DNA from: Chloroflexota bacterium
GTDB lineage: Bacteria; Chloroflexota; Chloroflexia; Thermomicrobiales; JADLAZ01
Assembly: GCA_020849725.1 (NCBI GenBank)
Contig: JADLAZ010000160.1
Location: 1 to 64,000, forward strand
Reading direction: 5' to 3'
DNA length: 64,000 bases
Shown: one piece after another, positions 25,560 to 34,484 of the stretch
How the letters are laid out: every line of letters starts with the position of its first letter
Position numbering within the stretch: the first letter of the stretch is position 1
Notes under the pieces: generated by a model
Told to the model about the DNA's origin: nothing
Database searches by the model: none
Seen by the model: the letters and a program-made list of their open reading frames with translations, nothing else
Translations under genes and position numbers: made by a program

Positions 25560-27146
25560 TCACGCCCTCCGCCGGTAGATGTCGTAGCGGCGCGTCGTCT
25601 CGACCAGTTGGAAGTGGCCGGCGAGCCAGGCGCGCGTGGCCGGCGTCAGCCGGCGCTGGCCGACGGCGTGGACGACGACGAGGTCGGCGGCGGCCAGGTG
25701 CTCGCGCAGCAGCGCCTGCGGTGTGTCGCGCCAGATCACCTCGTCGACGGTGGCGGGGGCACGTGGCGCGAGCGCCAGGGCCAGCGCGTCCGCCAGCGAC
25801 CCGTCCGCCAGGCCCAGGCCGCTGTAGGTCAGCTGGCCATAGCTGTCGACCAGGTAGCCGCCAGTGGCACGCGGCAGCGGCCGGGATGCCAGGACGTTGA
25901 ACTGGGCGTCGGTCGCCAGCACCGCGCCGCCGGGCGGTGTGGCGTCGGTGACATAGCGTGCGACGGTGACGAACACGGGGTCGGGCCGGGGGGCGACGGC
26001 GGCGGCGGTGGGCCAGGCAGCGACAGCGAGCGCCGCCACCAGCCCGAGCGCCACGAGCGGGCGCAATCCGCGGTGGGTCGGCACACCGACGAACGCCGTG
26101 CCCAGGCCGCCGGCCAGGAGCGCGATGCCGGGCGCGAGCTGGCTCGCGTAGTGGGGATAGTACGACCGGCTGAGGAGGAAGCCGACCAGCCCGAGCGCAA
26201 CCCACAGCGCCGCCGGCTGCCAGCCGTTGGAGGCGCGGACGTGGCCGGTCAGGCTGGCGACGAGCAGACCCAGCCCGGCGGCGGCCAGTCCGACACCGAG
26301 GCCGGCGGGCGCGACGATCGCCGCCAGCCGCTCGCCGGTCGTCGCCAGCCCATCAGCCGGGCGCAGCAGTTGGAAGAGCGCCACCTGGCGGATGACAGCG
26401 TCCGGCCCAGCCAGCGCCAGGAACGGCAGCAGCGCCACCGTCGCGCCGAGCGCGCCAGCCAGCACGTCGGCCGCGTGCCGCCACTCGCGCCGCAGCCCGG
26501 GCCACAGCGCGAGCGCCAGCACTAATGTCGCCGCCGGCAGCTTGACCAGTGCGGCCGACCCGGCCAGCAGGCCGGCGACGACGCGCGCCCGCCGACCGGA
26601 CCCGGTGGCAGCCAGCAGCGCGGCGGCGGCGAGCAGCGCCATCGGCACGTCGAGCAGGACGTGGCGGCTGTTGGCGACCGACGCCGGATCGATGGCCAGC
26701 CACGCCGCCGCCACCAGCCCGCCGGCCGCGCCCCAGACCCGCCCGGCGGCCAGCCCGACCAGTGCGACGGTGGCTGCGCCCAGCAGCGCCATCAGCAGGC
26801 GGGCGACGCCGAAGCTGAGTGCGCTGCCCCAGTCGGTGTAGCTGACGAGCATCGCCGGTGCGATCGCCAGCACGCCCAGCGGCGGGTGAGCGAAGAAGTA
26901 GTCGCGGTAGGGGACGCCGCCCTGCCAGAGCAGCTGGGCGGCCATGACGTAGACACCCTCGTCATCGTAGGGCGCCTGGACGATGGCGCGGGTCGGCGGC
27001 CAGAGCCAGACGACGCGCAGCGCCAGCGCGCCCGCCGTCACCACTGCCAGCGACAAGCCGAAGCGGACATCGGCGGTGCGGACACGCGCCGGGACCGCCG
27101 GCAGCGGGGCGGTGGGCGTGGCGAGCGTGGCAGCCGGCCGTCTCAC
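25560..27146 (-). CDS. GT39/PMT-like membrane glycosyltransferase
   Basis: This 528-aa polytopic protein has the GT-C first-loop motif QAPYDDEGVYVMAAQLLWQG followed by GVPYRDYFFAHPPLGVLAIA, and DPASVANSRHVLLDVPMALL. These match dolichyl/polyprenyl-phosphate-mannose transferase relatives. The C-terminal soluble segment (AVLATDAQFNVLASRPLPRA...VVHAVGQRRLTPATRAW) is short. It overlaps the flippase-like gene by 4 bp and lies just upstream of the deacetylase fusion. Confidence 0.85.
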   Translation of the reverse strand: MRRPAATLATPTAPLPAVPARVRTADVRFGLSLAVVTAGALALRVVWLWPPTRAIVQAPYDDEGVYVMAAQLLWQGGVPYRDYFFAHPPLGVLAIAPAMLVSYTDWGSALSFGVARLLMALLGAATVALVGLAAGRVWGAAGGLVAAAWLAIDPASVANSRHVLLDVPMALLAAAALLAATGSGRRARVVAGLLAGSAALVKLPAATLVLALALWPGLRREWRHAADVLAGALGATVALLPFLALAGPDAVIRQVALFQLLRPADGLATTGERLAAIVAPAGLGVGLAAAGLGLLVASLTGHVRASNGWQPAALWVALGLVGFLLSRSYYPHYASQLAPGIALLAGGLGTAFVGVPTHRGLRPLVALGLVAALAVAAWPTAAAVAPRPDPVFVTVARYVTDATPPGGAVLATDAQFNVLASRPLPRATGGYLVDSYGQLTYSGLGLADGSLADALALALAPRAPATVDEVIWRDTPQALLREHLAAADLVVVHAVGQRRLTPATRAWLAGHFQLVETTRRYDIYRRRA

Positions 27147-28231
27147 CGGTCGAGCGACGGCGCCGCCGCGCCGGTCGCCTCTGCCTCGTAGGCCGCGCCA
27201 GCGGCGCGCTCTTCATCGCCAGCGAACCAGGCCACCAGGCCGGGGATGATGTTGGTCAGGGTGAGGAACAGGATCAAGAACGAGGCCGCCACCGCCTGGT
27301 CCTCGCTGTACCCAAACGGGGTTAGCAGCGCGATGAGGGCGATGTCGCGGCTGCCGACGCCGGCGACCGACACCAGGCTGGCGAAGACGGTGACGCTGGC
27401 GACAGCGACGAATGCCAGCACCGGCAGATCGACGCCGACGGCGTGGAAGATCAAGTAGACGCGCGTCAGCGTCACCACGAAGCCAAGGCCGGTCAGCGCG
27501 ACCGCGCCGCCCAGCGTCGGCCAGTGCAACTGGCTGTCGAGCAGCGGCACACCCCACGGCAGCAAGCGCACGCGGTACTCGATCGGGCGCCAGACCAGCC
27601 GGACCAGCGGCAGGCCGGTGATGGTGCGACGGACGGCCGGCCGCGCCAGCAGCACCAGCGCCACCGCCACCGCACCGATAATGGCCGCGCCCAGCCAGCG
27701 CTGCGCCTGCTGCTCCGGCCAGAAGACGACCAGCGCCGTCGTCGCCAGTGCCGCCAGCACCAGCACATCGAACAGGCGATCCAGCACGCAACTGAGCAGG
27801 CTGACGGCCAGGCTCTCACCGCGGCGGCGCAGGAACCAGGCTTTGACGGCGTCGCCGGCCTGCCCGGGGGTGATCGTGCCAAGGTACAGCCCGATGGCGT
27901 ACAGGCGCGTCGCCAGCCCGTGGCCGACGCGGATGCCGAGGTCGCGCAGGATAACCCGCCAGCGCGCGGCGCGCACGACGACGAACGGCGCCACCAGCAG
28001 CACCGCCAGGCCGACGCTGAGCGGGTCGGCGCCGGCGAGGCTGCGCCAGACGTTAGCCAGCCCCGCGCGCTGGAGCGCCCACACGAGCAGGCCAATGGCC
28101 AGGAGGCGCGGCAGCCACTGACGCGCGCGGGTGGCCAGCGTCGGCGCGGACCGGGTCGTCGGTGTCATAGTCCCGTCCACTCTCGCCGCCGCTGGCGCCG
28201 CGCCCACGCGCTCCGACCGTTCCACCGCCAC
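27143..28231 (-). CDS. Lysylphosphatidylglycerol synthase TM-region / UPF0104 family protein
   Basis: This is a multi-spanning membrane protein of about 362 aa with the family signatures LYAIGLYLGTITPGQAGDAV, LLSCVLDRLFDVLVL and SVAGVGSRDIALIALLTPFG. It has only the membrane domain, without the aminoacyl-transferase part of MprF, a form often linked to glycolipid or polyprenyl-carrier translocation. GTG 28231 is chosen because GGGAGGGG precedes it; ATG 28168 is an alternative. It sits 16 bp after the GT2 gene and overlaps the next gene by 4 bp. Confidence 0.88.
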   Translation of the reverse strand: MAVERSERVGAAPAAARVDGTMTPTTRSAPTLATRARQWLPRLLAIGLLVWALQRAGLANVWRSLAGADPLSVGLAVLLVAPFVVVRAARWRVILRDLGIRVGHGLATRLYAIGLYLGTITPGQAGDAVKAWFLRRRGESLAVSLLSCVLDRLFDVLVLAALATTALVVFWPEQQAQRWLGAAIIGAVAVALVLLARPAVRRTITGLPLVRLVWRPIEYRVRLLPWGVPLLDSQLHWPTLGGAVALTGLGFVVTLTRVYLIFHAVGVDLPVLAFVAVASVTVFASLVSVAGVGSRDIALIALLTPFGYSEDQAVAASFLILFLTLTNIIPGLVAWFAGDEERAAGAAYEAEATGAAAPSLDR

Positions 28232-28247
28232 GCCCGCCCCTCCCGCC

Positions 28248-29150
28248 TCAGTCGGCACGCCGCTCAAAGCGGAGCGCGGCGATCTGCTCGGAGACCAGGC
28301 CCATCAGGAAGATGAACAGGCTGGCCAGGATCAACACGACCGCCGAGTTGGGGATGCGGAAGCGCTCGAAGATGAACGTGTACGACGCCGACAGGACACC
28401 CAGACTGAACAGCGCCAGCGCCAGTGGCACGAACAGTTTCAGCGGGCTGAACAGCGTCAGAATGCGCAGGATGATCGTCAGGAAGCGGGCGCCGTCGCGC
28501 GCCAGCTTGATGTTGGAGCGGCCGGCGCGGCGTGGCCGTGCCCGCAGCGGCACGAACGCGACCGAGTAGCCGGCTTTGAAGAAGCAGAGCGTGCTGGTGG
28601 TCGGGTAGGAGTAGCCATTGGGCAACAGGTGGATGAACTCCATGATGGCGGCACGACGCATGACACGGAAGCCGCTGGTCAGGTCGGGCACCGGCCGACC
28701 GGCGACGTAGCCAGCGAGCCAGTTGAGGACCCGGTTGCCGAGCAAGCGGCCGACACTGGCCTGGGTGGCGGCGTCGCGCGCGCCGACGACGAGATCGTAG
28801 TCGCCGGTGTGAGCGAGCAGGCGGCTGACATCCTCGGCGCTGTGCTGGCCGTCGGCGTCGAGCAGCAGCACCCAGTCGCCGCTGGCGGCGCGCAGACCGG
28901 ACTTGACGGCGGCGCCGTTACCCTTGTTGTAGGGGTGGCGCACGACGCGCACCGGCAGTCCGTCGAGAACGGCGGCGGTGCCATCGCGCGAGCCATCGTC
29001 GACGACGATGACCTCGGCATGCGGCAACTCGTGGAGGACACGCTCAACGACCGGCCGGATGGCGTCCGCCTCATTAAAGGCCGGCATTACCACCGACAGG
29101 CTGGGCGGCCCGGTCAGCACCGCCGGACGGGCGGCGATCGTCTGCGCCAT
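28248..29150 (-). CDS. Glycosyltransferase family 2 (polyprenyl-phosphate sugar synthase-like)
   Basis: This 300-aa GT-A enzyme contains LSVVMPAFNEADAIRPVVE, VIVVDDGSRDGTAAVL, HPYNKGNGAAVKSGLRAA and the metal-binding LLLDADGQHSAEDV. DLTSGFRVMRRAAIMEF and two C-terminal transmembrane helices follow. This is the DPM1/DPG synthase-like layout, which makes the lipid-linked sugar donors used by GT39 proteins. That fits three GT39-like genes downstream. ATG 29150 (MAQTIAARP) is chosen. It is the first gene of the glycan cluster. Confidence 0.9.
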   Translation of the reverse strand: MAQTIAARPAVLTGPPSLSVVMPAFNEADAIRPVVERVLHELPHAEVIVVDDGSRDGTAAVLDGLPVRVVRHPYNKGNGAAVKSGLRAASGDWVLLLDADGQHSAEDVSRLLAHTGDYDLVVGARDAATQASVGRLLGNRVLNWLAGYVAGRPVPDLTSGFRVMRRAAIMEFIHLLPNGYSYPTTSTLCFFKAGYSVAFVPLRARPRRAGRSNIKLARDGARFLTIILRILTLFSPLKLFVPLALALFSLGVLSASYTFIFERFRIPNSAVVLILASLFIFLMGLVSEQIAALRFERRAD

Positions 29151-29309
29151 GGGAATGGCCCCTGCCTCGTGGCGCCCAACGCGCTCGCTGGGCCAGAGTG
29201 CCATTCTAACGCACGGCCAGGACGGGTGGGGGCAGGAGGCTGGGAGGACCGGTGGGCCACGCGGCATGAGCTGTCTAAACCGAAACCCAGACGGGATGCC
29301 CAGGCCACC

Positions 29310-29337
29310 GTAGGGGCGGTTCGCGAACCGCCCTTAC
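29310..29337. repeat. 28-bp near-perfect palindrome
   Basis: The sequence GGGCGGTTCGCGAACCGCCC is self-complementary, and the flanks GTAG/TTAC extend the palindrome to 28 bp with one mismatch. It lies between the GT2 and Dus genes. This style of GC-rich intergenic palindrome resembles dispersed repeats in Chloroflexota. It could act as a terminator-like hairpin for the Dus gene transcript. Confidence 0.7.
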
Positions 29338-29385
29338 GCTACGCAATACGAAGTATGCTATTCCCATGCGCGCTTCGGTAGAGAG

Positions 29386-30447
29386 TCACTGGCCTGGGCC
29401 GTCGTCCCCACTCGATAGCAGGGTGGCATGCCGTGCACCAGCGTGCTGGTGAGGCGGTGCCAGCTCCCAGCGGCCAGTGAGCGATGCCAGCGCCGCGTCG
29501 ATGCAGGCCAAGGTCTCCTCAGCGGTGTGGAGCAGCAGGAGCGCGCGCTGCAGGTCGGCCGCCTCAGGCAGCCCGGCGAAGTACGCCTTGTAGAGTTTCT
29601 TGAGCGACTCAAAGTTCTTCTGGCCCTCCCAGGTGGCCTGCCACAGGTGGATATGCTGAGTCAGGAGCGCCAGTCGCTCGCCGAGGGGGACCGTGGCCGG
29701 GTCGCGCTCGGGGTCGAACAACCAGAGGTTCCGAAAGATGCCACGCCCAACCATCACACCGTCGACATCCCATCGCCGCGCTTTGTCGAGGCCGTCGTGA
29801 TAGCTGGCCACATCGCCGTTGCCGATGATGAGCGTCGCCGCGCCGCAGGCGTCGCGCAACGCCACCACACGCCCAATCTCGTCCCACCGAGCGGGAAAGT
29901 TGGACATCTCCCGGGCGATGCGGCCATGAATCGTGAGCGCGGCCAGGTCCTGCTCCAGCAGCGTCCCGGCCCAATCCTCGGTGGCCCACCGAGTCGTGCC
30001 ACAGCGGGTCTTGACCGAGACGGGCAGATCGCCCGCGCCGGCCTGGGTAGCCTGGATGATGGCGATGGCGCGCGCCGGGTGGTCGATCAGGCCAGCGCCG
30101 ACGCCGCGCCGGACGACCTTGCGCTCGGGACACCCCATGTTCAGGTCAATGCCGGCGAAGCGCCCGAAGTCGCCCGCCGCGATCTGCCGGGCAACGGTGT
30201 AGAAGTTCTCCGGCTTCAGACCCCAGAGTTGGGCGATGAGCGGCTGCTCCGCGTCGGTATGCATCAGGCGACGACCGATTGCCGCCCGCCCCCTGGTCAC
30301 CAATCCATCCACGAGCGTGAACTCGGTGAAGAACAGGTGCGGAGCGCCGGTCGTGGCCACGATGCGCCGGAAGACCGTGTCTGTCACGGCTTCCATGGGG
30401 GCAAGGATGAAGAGCGGCCGGGGCAGCGACTGCCAGATCGTCACCAT
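29386..30447 (-). CDS. tRNA-dihydrouridine synthase family protein
   Basis: This 353-aa FMN-dependent TIM-barrel enzyme shows the Dus pattern: LFILAPMEAVTDTVFRRIV, FTEFTLVDGLV, IDLNMGCPERKVVRRGVGAG with the catalytic Cys, VKTRCGTTRW, LTIHGRIAREM, IIGNGDVASY and VDGVMVGRGIFRNLW. It reduces uridine in tRNA. I start at ATG 30447. A TACAAT box at 30461-30456 lies only 8 nt upstream, so the transcript may be leaderless. About 250 bp without genes separates it from the solute-binding protein gene; I see no features there. Confidence 0.88.
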   Translation of the reverse strand: MVTIWQSLPRPLFILAPMEAVTDTVFRRIVATTGAPHLFFTEFTLVDGLVTRGRAAIGRRLMHTDAEQPLIAQLWGLKPENFYTVARQIAAGDFGRFAGIDLNMGCPERKVVRRGVGAGLIDHPARAIAIIQATQAGAGDLPVSVKTRCGTTRWATEDWAGTLLEQDLAALTIHGRIAREMSNFPARWDEIGRVVALRDACGAATLIIGNGDVASYHDGLDKARRWDVDGVMVGRGIFRNLWLFDPERDPATVPLGERLALLTQHIHLWQATWEGQKNFESLKKLYKAYFAGLPEAADLQRALLLLHTAEETLACIDAALASLTGRWELAPPHQHAGARHATLLSSGDDGPGQ

Positions 30448-30696
30448 AGCAGTGCATTGTACCGGCGGCGTCACGACTGCGGAGCCGCCAGGGAGCCGGC
30501 GCCTGCTGGTCAGGCGACAATGACGCCAGTCGTCTCAGGCCGACGAAGCGCAGCAGATCGGGTGGCGCCACGAGGCCGTGGGCGGGCGCGCTCGCCGCAG
30601 CATCGACCGGTGCCCGTCACCCCATCCCCTAACCACTTCGGCGCTCACCCGCGCTCGTGCCGTCGGCTCTTGACGCGCACTCCCGACCCACCGCTC

Positions 30697-32127
30697 TCAG
30701 AAGTGCAGGAGAGCGTCGACCTTCGGCGCCAGCTCGCGCAGCACCTCGGCCACCGGGCGGGCGCCGCTGTACATCGCCTCGGTGGCGGGCGTCACCAGCG
30801 CCTGAAACTGATCGAAGTTGCTGACGGCCAGGCCGACGGCAGCCTCGGCGCCCTCGACGAAGACGCTCAGGTGACGTGGCAGTCGGTCGGAGTTGAGGAG
30901 CGATGCGCGCGCCGAGGGCCGGCCCGGCACGCCGCGCGCCGGTTTGCCGAGCATCTCGGCCAGGTTGTCGGCGCCGAGCATGTCACCGATGAAGGTCCAG
31001 GCCGCCTCGACGTGAACCGGACCGTAGCCCATCGCCAGGCCGATGCCCTGACCGGCGTTGCTCCGCAGGCGCGTGCTGGTGGCGACCGGCAGCGGGGCGA
31101 CGTCCCACTCGAAGCGCACCCGATCGCGGAAGCGGAAGGAGCGGTCCAGCCCGCCGATCTCCATGGCGATGCGGCCGCTCTCCCACAGCCGCCCAGCCTG
31201 GCCGGCCGACATCGGCGGCGTGACATTCGCCTTGGTGAATAGCTCGACGAATTGCTCCATCGGTCGGATGCTCTCCGGCTGGTCCAGCAGCGAGCGGGTA
31301 TTGTCGACGTTGGCGAAACCGCCGCCATGGCTGTGCATCAGCGCGTCACCGGCCAACCACAGCAGCGGCGGGCCGCCCAGGCCATACTGGTTGCCACCCT
31401 CACCCTTGCCGCTGAGCGTGACGGCGGCCTGGCGGAACTCGTCAAAGGTCCAGTACTCGGGTAGCTGCGTGGTCGGATCGACCAGGCCAGCCTGCCGGAA
31501 GAGTGTCTTGTTGATGAACACGCCCTGGGACACGATCTCGTAGAGCAGCAGGTAGGGTCCTTTGCCCTCGACGGTAACGGCGCGGCGGATCGCCGGCCAC
31601 TGGTCTTCCAGGTGCAGGGCGCGATCGAGCCGGGTGAACGGGTCCAGGCTCTGGATGGCGCCCAGCCGGGCGTACTGGGGCGTGTGCAGCGTCGTGAGCA
31701 TGAGCGTGTCGGGCATCTGATTGGCGGCGGCGTGCAGCGCGACGCGCTCCCAGTAGAGGTCCCAGCGCACGGCGTCCTGCTTGACGATGATGTCGGGATG
31801 GCGCTGCTGGAACCGCTCGATGCCGGTGGCCCACCATTGTGTTTCGTCCTGGGCCAGCGCCAATTGCAGGTACGTGATGGTCACGGCGGGGCGTCCGGTG
31901 GCGCGCGGGCCGAGCGGCGCAATGGTGGTGGCGACCGCGGGCGTGCCAGTCGGGGGTGTGCCAGTCGGGGGTGTGCCGGCCACAGGTGTGCCGGCGGAGG
32001 GCGCGGCGGGTGTAGGCGCCGGGCCAGCACAGGCGGCCAGCAGCGCGCCACTCACCGCCAGCGCGCTGGCGCGCATCACCGTGCGCCGGCTGATGCGACT
32101 CGATCGTGGCGCGTGGTCGAACTTCAT
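30697..32127 (-). CDS. ABC transporter substrate-binding lipoprotein (family 1, sugar type), orphan
   Basis: This 476-aa extracellular solute-binding protein starts with SRRTVMRASALAVSGALLAACAG, giving an Arg-rich N-region and lipobox LAAC. A Thr/Pro/Gly linker with tandem repeats follows. The mature part has the sugar-binder pattern (WWATGIERFQQRHPDIIVKQ, FINKTLFRQAGLVDP, YWTFDEFRQAAVTLSGKG and LWESGRIAMEIGGLDRSF). No permease or ATPase is adjacent. ATG 32127 is chosen because the longer frame has no signal-like start. Ligand is unknown; a carbohydrate or glycerol phosphate is typical of the family. Confidence 0.87.
   Translation of the reverse strand: MKFDHAPRSSRISRRTVMRASALAVSGALLAACAGPAPTPAAPSAGTPVAGTPPTGTPPTGTPAVATTIAPLGPRATGRPAVTITYLQLALAQDETQWWATGIERFQQRHPDIIVKQDAVRWDLYWERVALHAAANQMPDTLMLTTLHTPQYARLGAIQSLDPFTRLDRALHLEDQWPAIRRAVTVEGKGPYLLLYEIVSQGVFINKTLFRQAGLVDPTTQLPEYWTFDEFRQAAVTLSGKGEGGNQYGLGGPPLLWLAGDALMHSHGGGFANVDNTRSLLDQPESIRPMEQFVELFTKANVTPPMSAGQAGRLWESGRIAMEIGGLDRSFRFRDRVRFEWDVAPLPVATSTRLRSNAGQGIGLAMGYGPVHVEAAWTFIGDMLGADNLAEMLGKPARGVPGRPSARASLLNSDRLPRHLSVFVEGAEAAVGLAVSNFDQFQALVTPATEAMYSGARPVAEVLRELAPKVDALLHF
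31940..31999 (-). repeat. Tandem 15-bp repeats in the lipoprotein linker
   Basis: Four copies of a 15-bp unit (plus-strand type GGTGTGCCAGTCGGG, drifting in the outer copies) encode the PxxGT repeats just after the lipidated Cys. Such low-complexity linkers vary in copy number by slippage and hold the binding domain away from the membrane. Confidence 0.75.
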
Positions 32128-32375
32128 AGCGGCGCCCTTGCCGTGTGAGCGGCCGCTCGCGCCGCTCCCTGGCCTGACGATGGCCTCGTCATCATACGGT
32201 ACGTTGGGCCGCTGCGATGGAGCGACCGACTCATCCACTGCGTCCGCTAGCGTGTAGTCTGCCATGTGACGCCAGCGGGCTGGAGAGACCAGCGCGCTCG
32301 GACAGAACCGAGTGACCCCGCATCCATGGCGGAGCGACGACATGCTCATCGTATCCACTTATCGAGGGGGAAACC

Positions 32376-32930
32376 ATGGTTCTCAGGGGCAGGCGCGAGG
32401 AGCGCCGTGAGGAGCGCCAGACCTTCGGCCGCGGCGGCAACGCCACCCAGTACCGGATGCGCCAGCGGCTCGTCTCGATCGGCGACGACTTCTGGATCGA
32501 GAACAGCGGTGGCGAGCGCGCCTTCAAGGTCGACGGCAAGGCGCTGCGCATCCGCCAGACGCTCGCCTTCGAGGATGCCCAGGGCCGGGAGTTATGCCGG
32601 ATCCAGGAGCGGATGCTGCGCGTCAAGGACACGATGGAGATCGAGGGGCCGGGCGGTGAGCGGTTGGCGCTGGTCAGGAAGGCGCTCATCGCGCCGCTGC
32701 GCGACCGGTTCACCGCCAAGATCGGCGACGGGCCGGACCTGGACGTGCAGGGCAACATCCTCAACCACGAGTACACCATCGAGGAAGGCCGGACCAAGGT
32801 GGCCGAGGTGTCGAAGAAATGGTTCCGGGTCGCGGACACGTACGGGGTCGAGATCGCGCCGGGCCAGAATGATGTGCTGATCCTGGCGATCACCGTCTGT
32901 ATCGACATGATGGCCCACACGGGTCGATAA
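32376..32930 (+). CDS. LURP-one-related family protein
   Basis: This 184-aa protein has a basic N-terminus (RGRREERREERQ) and then a beta-rich LURP-one/Tubby-like C-domain: YRMRQRLVSIGDDFWIENSG, AFKVDGKALRIRQTLAFEDA, LCRIQERMLRVKDTMEI, LDVQGNILNHEYTIEEG and KKWFRVADTYGVEIAPGQ. The family has a phospholipid-scramblase-like barrel; its bacterial function is not established. It has a clear GAGGGGG ribosome site. It stands alone between the solute-binding protein and sulfatase genes. Confidence 0.88.
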   Translation: MVLRGRREERREERQTFGRGGNATQYRMRQRLVSIGDDFWIENSGGERAFKVDGKALRIRQTLAFEDAQGRELCRIQERMLRVKDTMEIEGPGGERLALVRKALIAPLRDRFTAKIGDGPDLDVQGNILNHEYTIEEGRTKVAEVSKKWFRVADTYGVEIAPGQNDVLILAITVCIDMMAHTGR

Positions 32931-32977
32931 TCTGGCGCTTGGTTAGCAAGTGACCGGCAGATGAGAAGGAGCGTGCC

Positions 32978-34471
32978 ATGCCCGAGCGCAAGCCGAATAT
33001 CCTGGTGATCTGGGGCGACGACATCGGCATCAGCAACCTGAGTTGCTACAGCGACGGGCTGATGGGCTATCGCACGCCGAACATCGACCGCCTCGCCGCC
33101 GAGGGCATGCGCTTCACCGACTCCTATGGCGAGCAGTCCTGCACCGCCGGCCGCTCGGCGTTCATCACCGGCCAGAGCACGTTCCGGACCGGCCTGTCCA
33201 AGGTCGGCCTGCCCGGCGCCGACATGGGGCTGCGCGCGGAGGACCCGACGATTGCCGAGCTGCTCAAGCCGCTCGGCTACGCCACCGGCCAGTTCGGCAA
33301 GAACCACCTCGGCGACAAGGACGAGTTCCTGCCAACCAATCACGGCTTCGACGAGTTCTTCGGCAACCTCTACCACCTCAACGCCGAGGAGGAGCCGGAG
33401 CACGCCGACTATCCCACGCCGGCGGACTACCCCAATTTCCGCGAGCGCTTCGGCCCGCGCGGCGTCATCCACAGCTTTGCCGACGGCCGCATCGAGGATA
33501 CTGGCCCGCTGACGCGCAAGCGGATGGAGACGATCGACGACGAGGCATTGTCACACGCCAGCGCGTTCATCGACCGGCAGCACGCCGCCGGCACGCCGTT
33601 CTTCGTCTGGTTCAATACGACCCACATGCACTTCCGCACCCATCCCAAGCCGGAGAGCCGCGGCCAGGCCGGGCGCTGGCAGTCGGAATACCACGACGTC
33701 ATGATCGACCACGACCAGCACGTCGGTGCGTTGCTTGACCAGCTCGACCGGTTGGGCATTGCCGACGACACCATCGTCTTCTACAGCACCGACAACGGCG
33801 TGCATATGAACTCCTGGCCCGATGCCGGCATGACGCCGTTCCGCAACGAGAAGAACACCAACTGGGAGGGCGGCTTTCGCGTGCCGGCGCTGGTGCGCTG
33901 GCCCGGCCAGATCGCGGCCGGGTCCATCTCCAACGAGGTCATCAGCCACCTGGACTGGCTGCCGACCTTCCTGGCCGCCGCCGGTGAGCCGGCGATCACG
34001 GAGAAGCTCCTCGCCGGCCACGAGGCGGGTGACAAGACCTTCCGGGTGCACCTGGATGGCTACAACTTTCTCCCCTATCTGACCGGCCAGGCGGACGCCG
34101 GCCCGCGCCAGGAGTTCTTCTACTTCTCCGACGATGGTGATCTGACTGCCATGCGCTACGACAACTGGAAGCTGATCTTCATGGAGCAACGCATGGCCGG
34201 CACGTTGCAGGTCTGGGCCGAGCCGTTCGTGTCGCTGCGGGTGCCGAAGATGTTCAACCTGCGCACTGACCCCTATGAGCGGGCCGACATCACGTCCAAC
34301 ACCTACTGGGACTGGGTGCTGGACCGCGCCTTCCTGCTGGTGCCGGCGCAGGCGATCGTCGGGCAGTTTCTGGCCACCTTCCAGGCGTATCCACCGCGCC
34401 AGAAGGCGGCCAGCTTCACGATCGACCAGGCGATGGACAAGCTGCAGGCCGGCCTCACCGGCGGCCACTAG
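32978..34471 (+). CDS. Sulfatase (arylsulfatase family) with CTAGR active-site motif
   Basis: This is a 497-aa alkaline-phosphatase-superfamily sulfatase. Metal ligands are visible in ILVIWGDDIGISN (Asp14/Asp15) and VFYSTDNGVHMNSW. The nucleophile to be converted to formylglycine is Cys55 in CTAGR, a C-x-A-x-R form instead of the usual C-x-P-S-R. GQFGKNHLGDKDEFLPTNHG and FNTTHMHFRTHP are further active-site loops. No signal peptide is evident. The maturation enzyme gene follows 13 bp downstream, which supports Cys-type activation in the cytosol. The sulfate ester substrate is unknown. Confidence 0.92.
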   Translation: MPERKPNILVIWGDDIGISNLSCYSDGLMGYRTPNIDRLAAEGMRFTDSYGEQSCTAGRSAFITGQSTFRTGLSKVGLPGADMGLRAEDPTIAELLKPLGYATGQFGKNHLGDKDEFLPTNHGFDEFFGNLYHLNAEEEPEHADYPTPADYPNFRERFGPRGVIHSFADGRIEDTGPLTRKRMETIDDEALSHASAFIDRQHAAGTPFFVWFNTTHMHFRTHPKPESRGQAGRWQSEYHDVMIDHDQHVGALLDQLDRLGIADDTIVFYSTDNGVHMNSWPDAGMTPFRNEKNTNWEGGFRVPALVRWPGQIAAGSISNEVISHLDWLPTFLAAAGEPAITEKLLAGHEAGDKTFRVHLDGYNFLPYLTGQADAGPRQEFFYFSDDGDLTAMRYDNWKLIFMEQRMAGTLQVWAEPFVSLRVPKMFNLRTDPYERADITSNTYWDWVLDRAFLLVPAQAIVGQFLATFQAYPPRQKAASFTIDQAMDKLQAGLTGGH

Positions 34472-34484
34472 GCGACGGGACTAG

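Noticed and set aside
29340..29366. ATACGAAGTAT resembling part of a loxP site
   Set aside because: Only a short core matches, there is no second arm or spacer, and no recombinase is nearby.
29428..31242. A 604-codon plus-strand open frame across the Dus and solute-binding genes
   Set aside because: It spans two well-supported minus-strand genes and their spacer, with no conserved motif.
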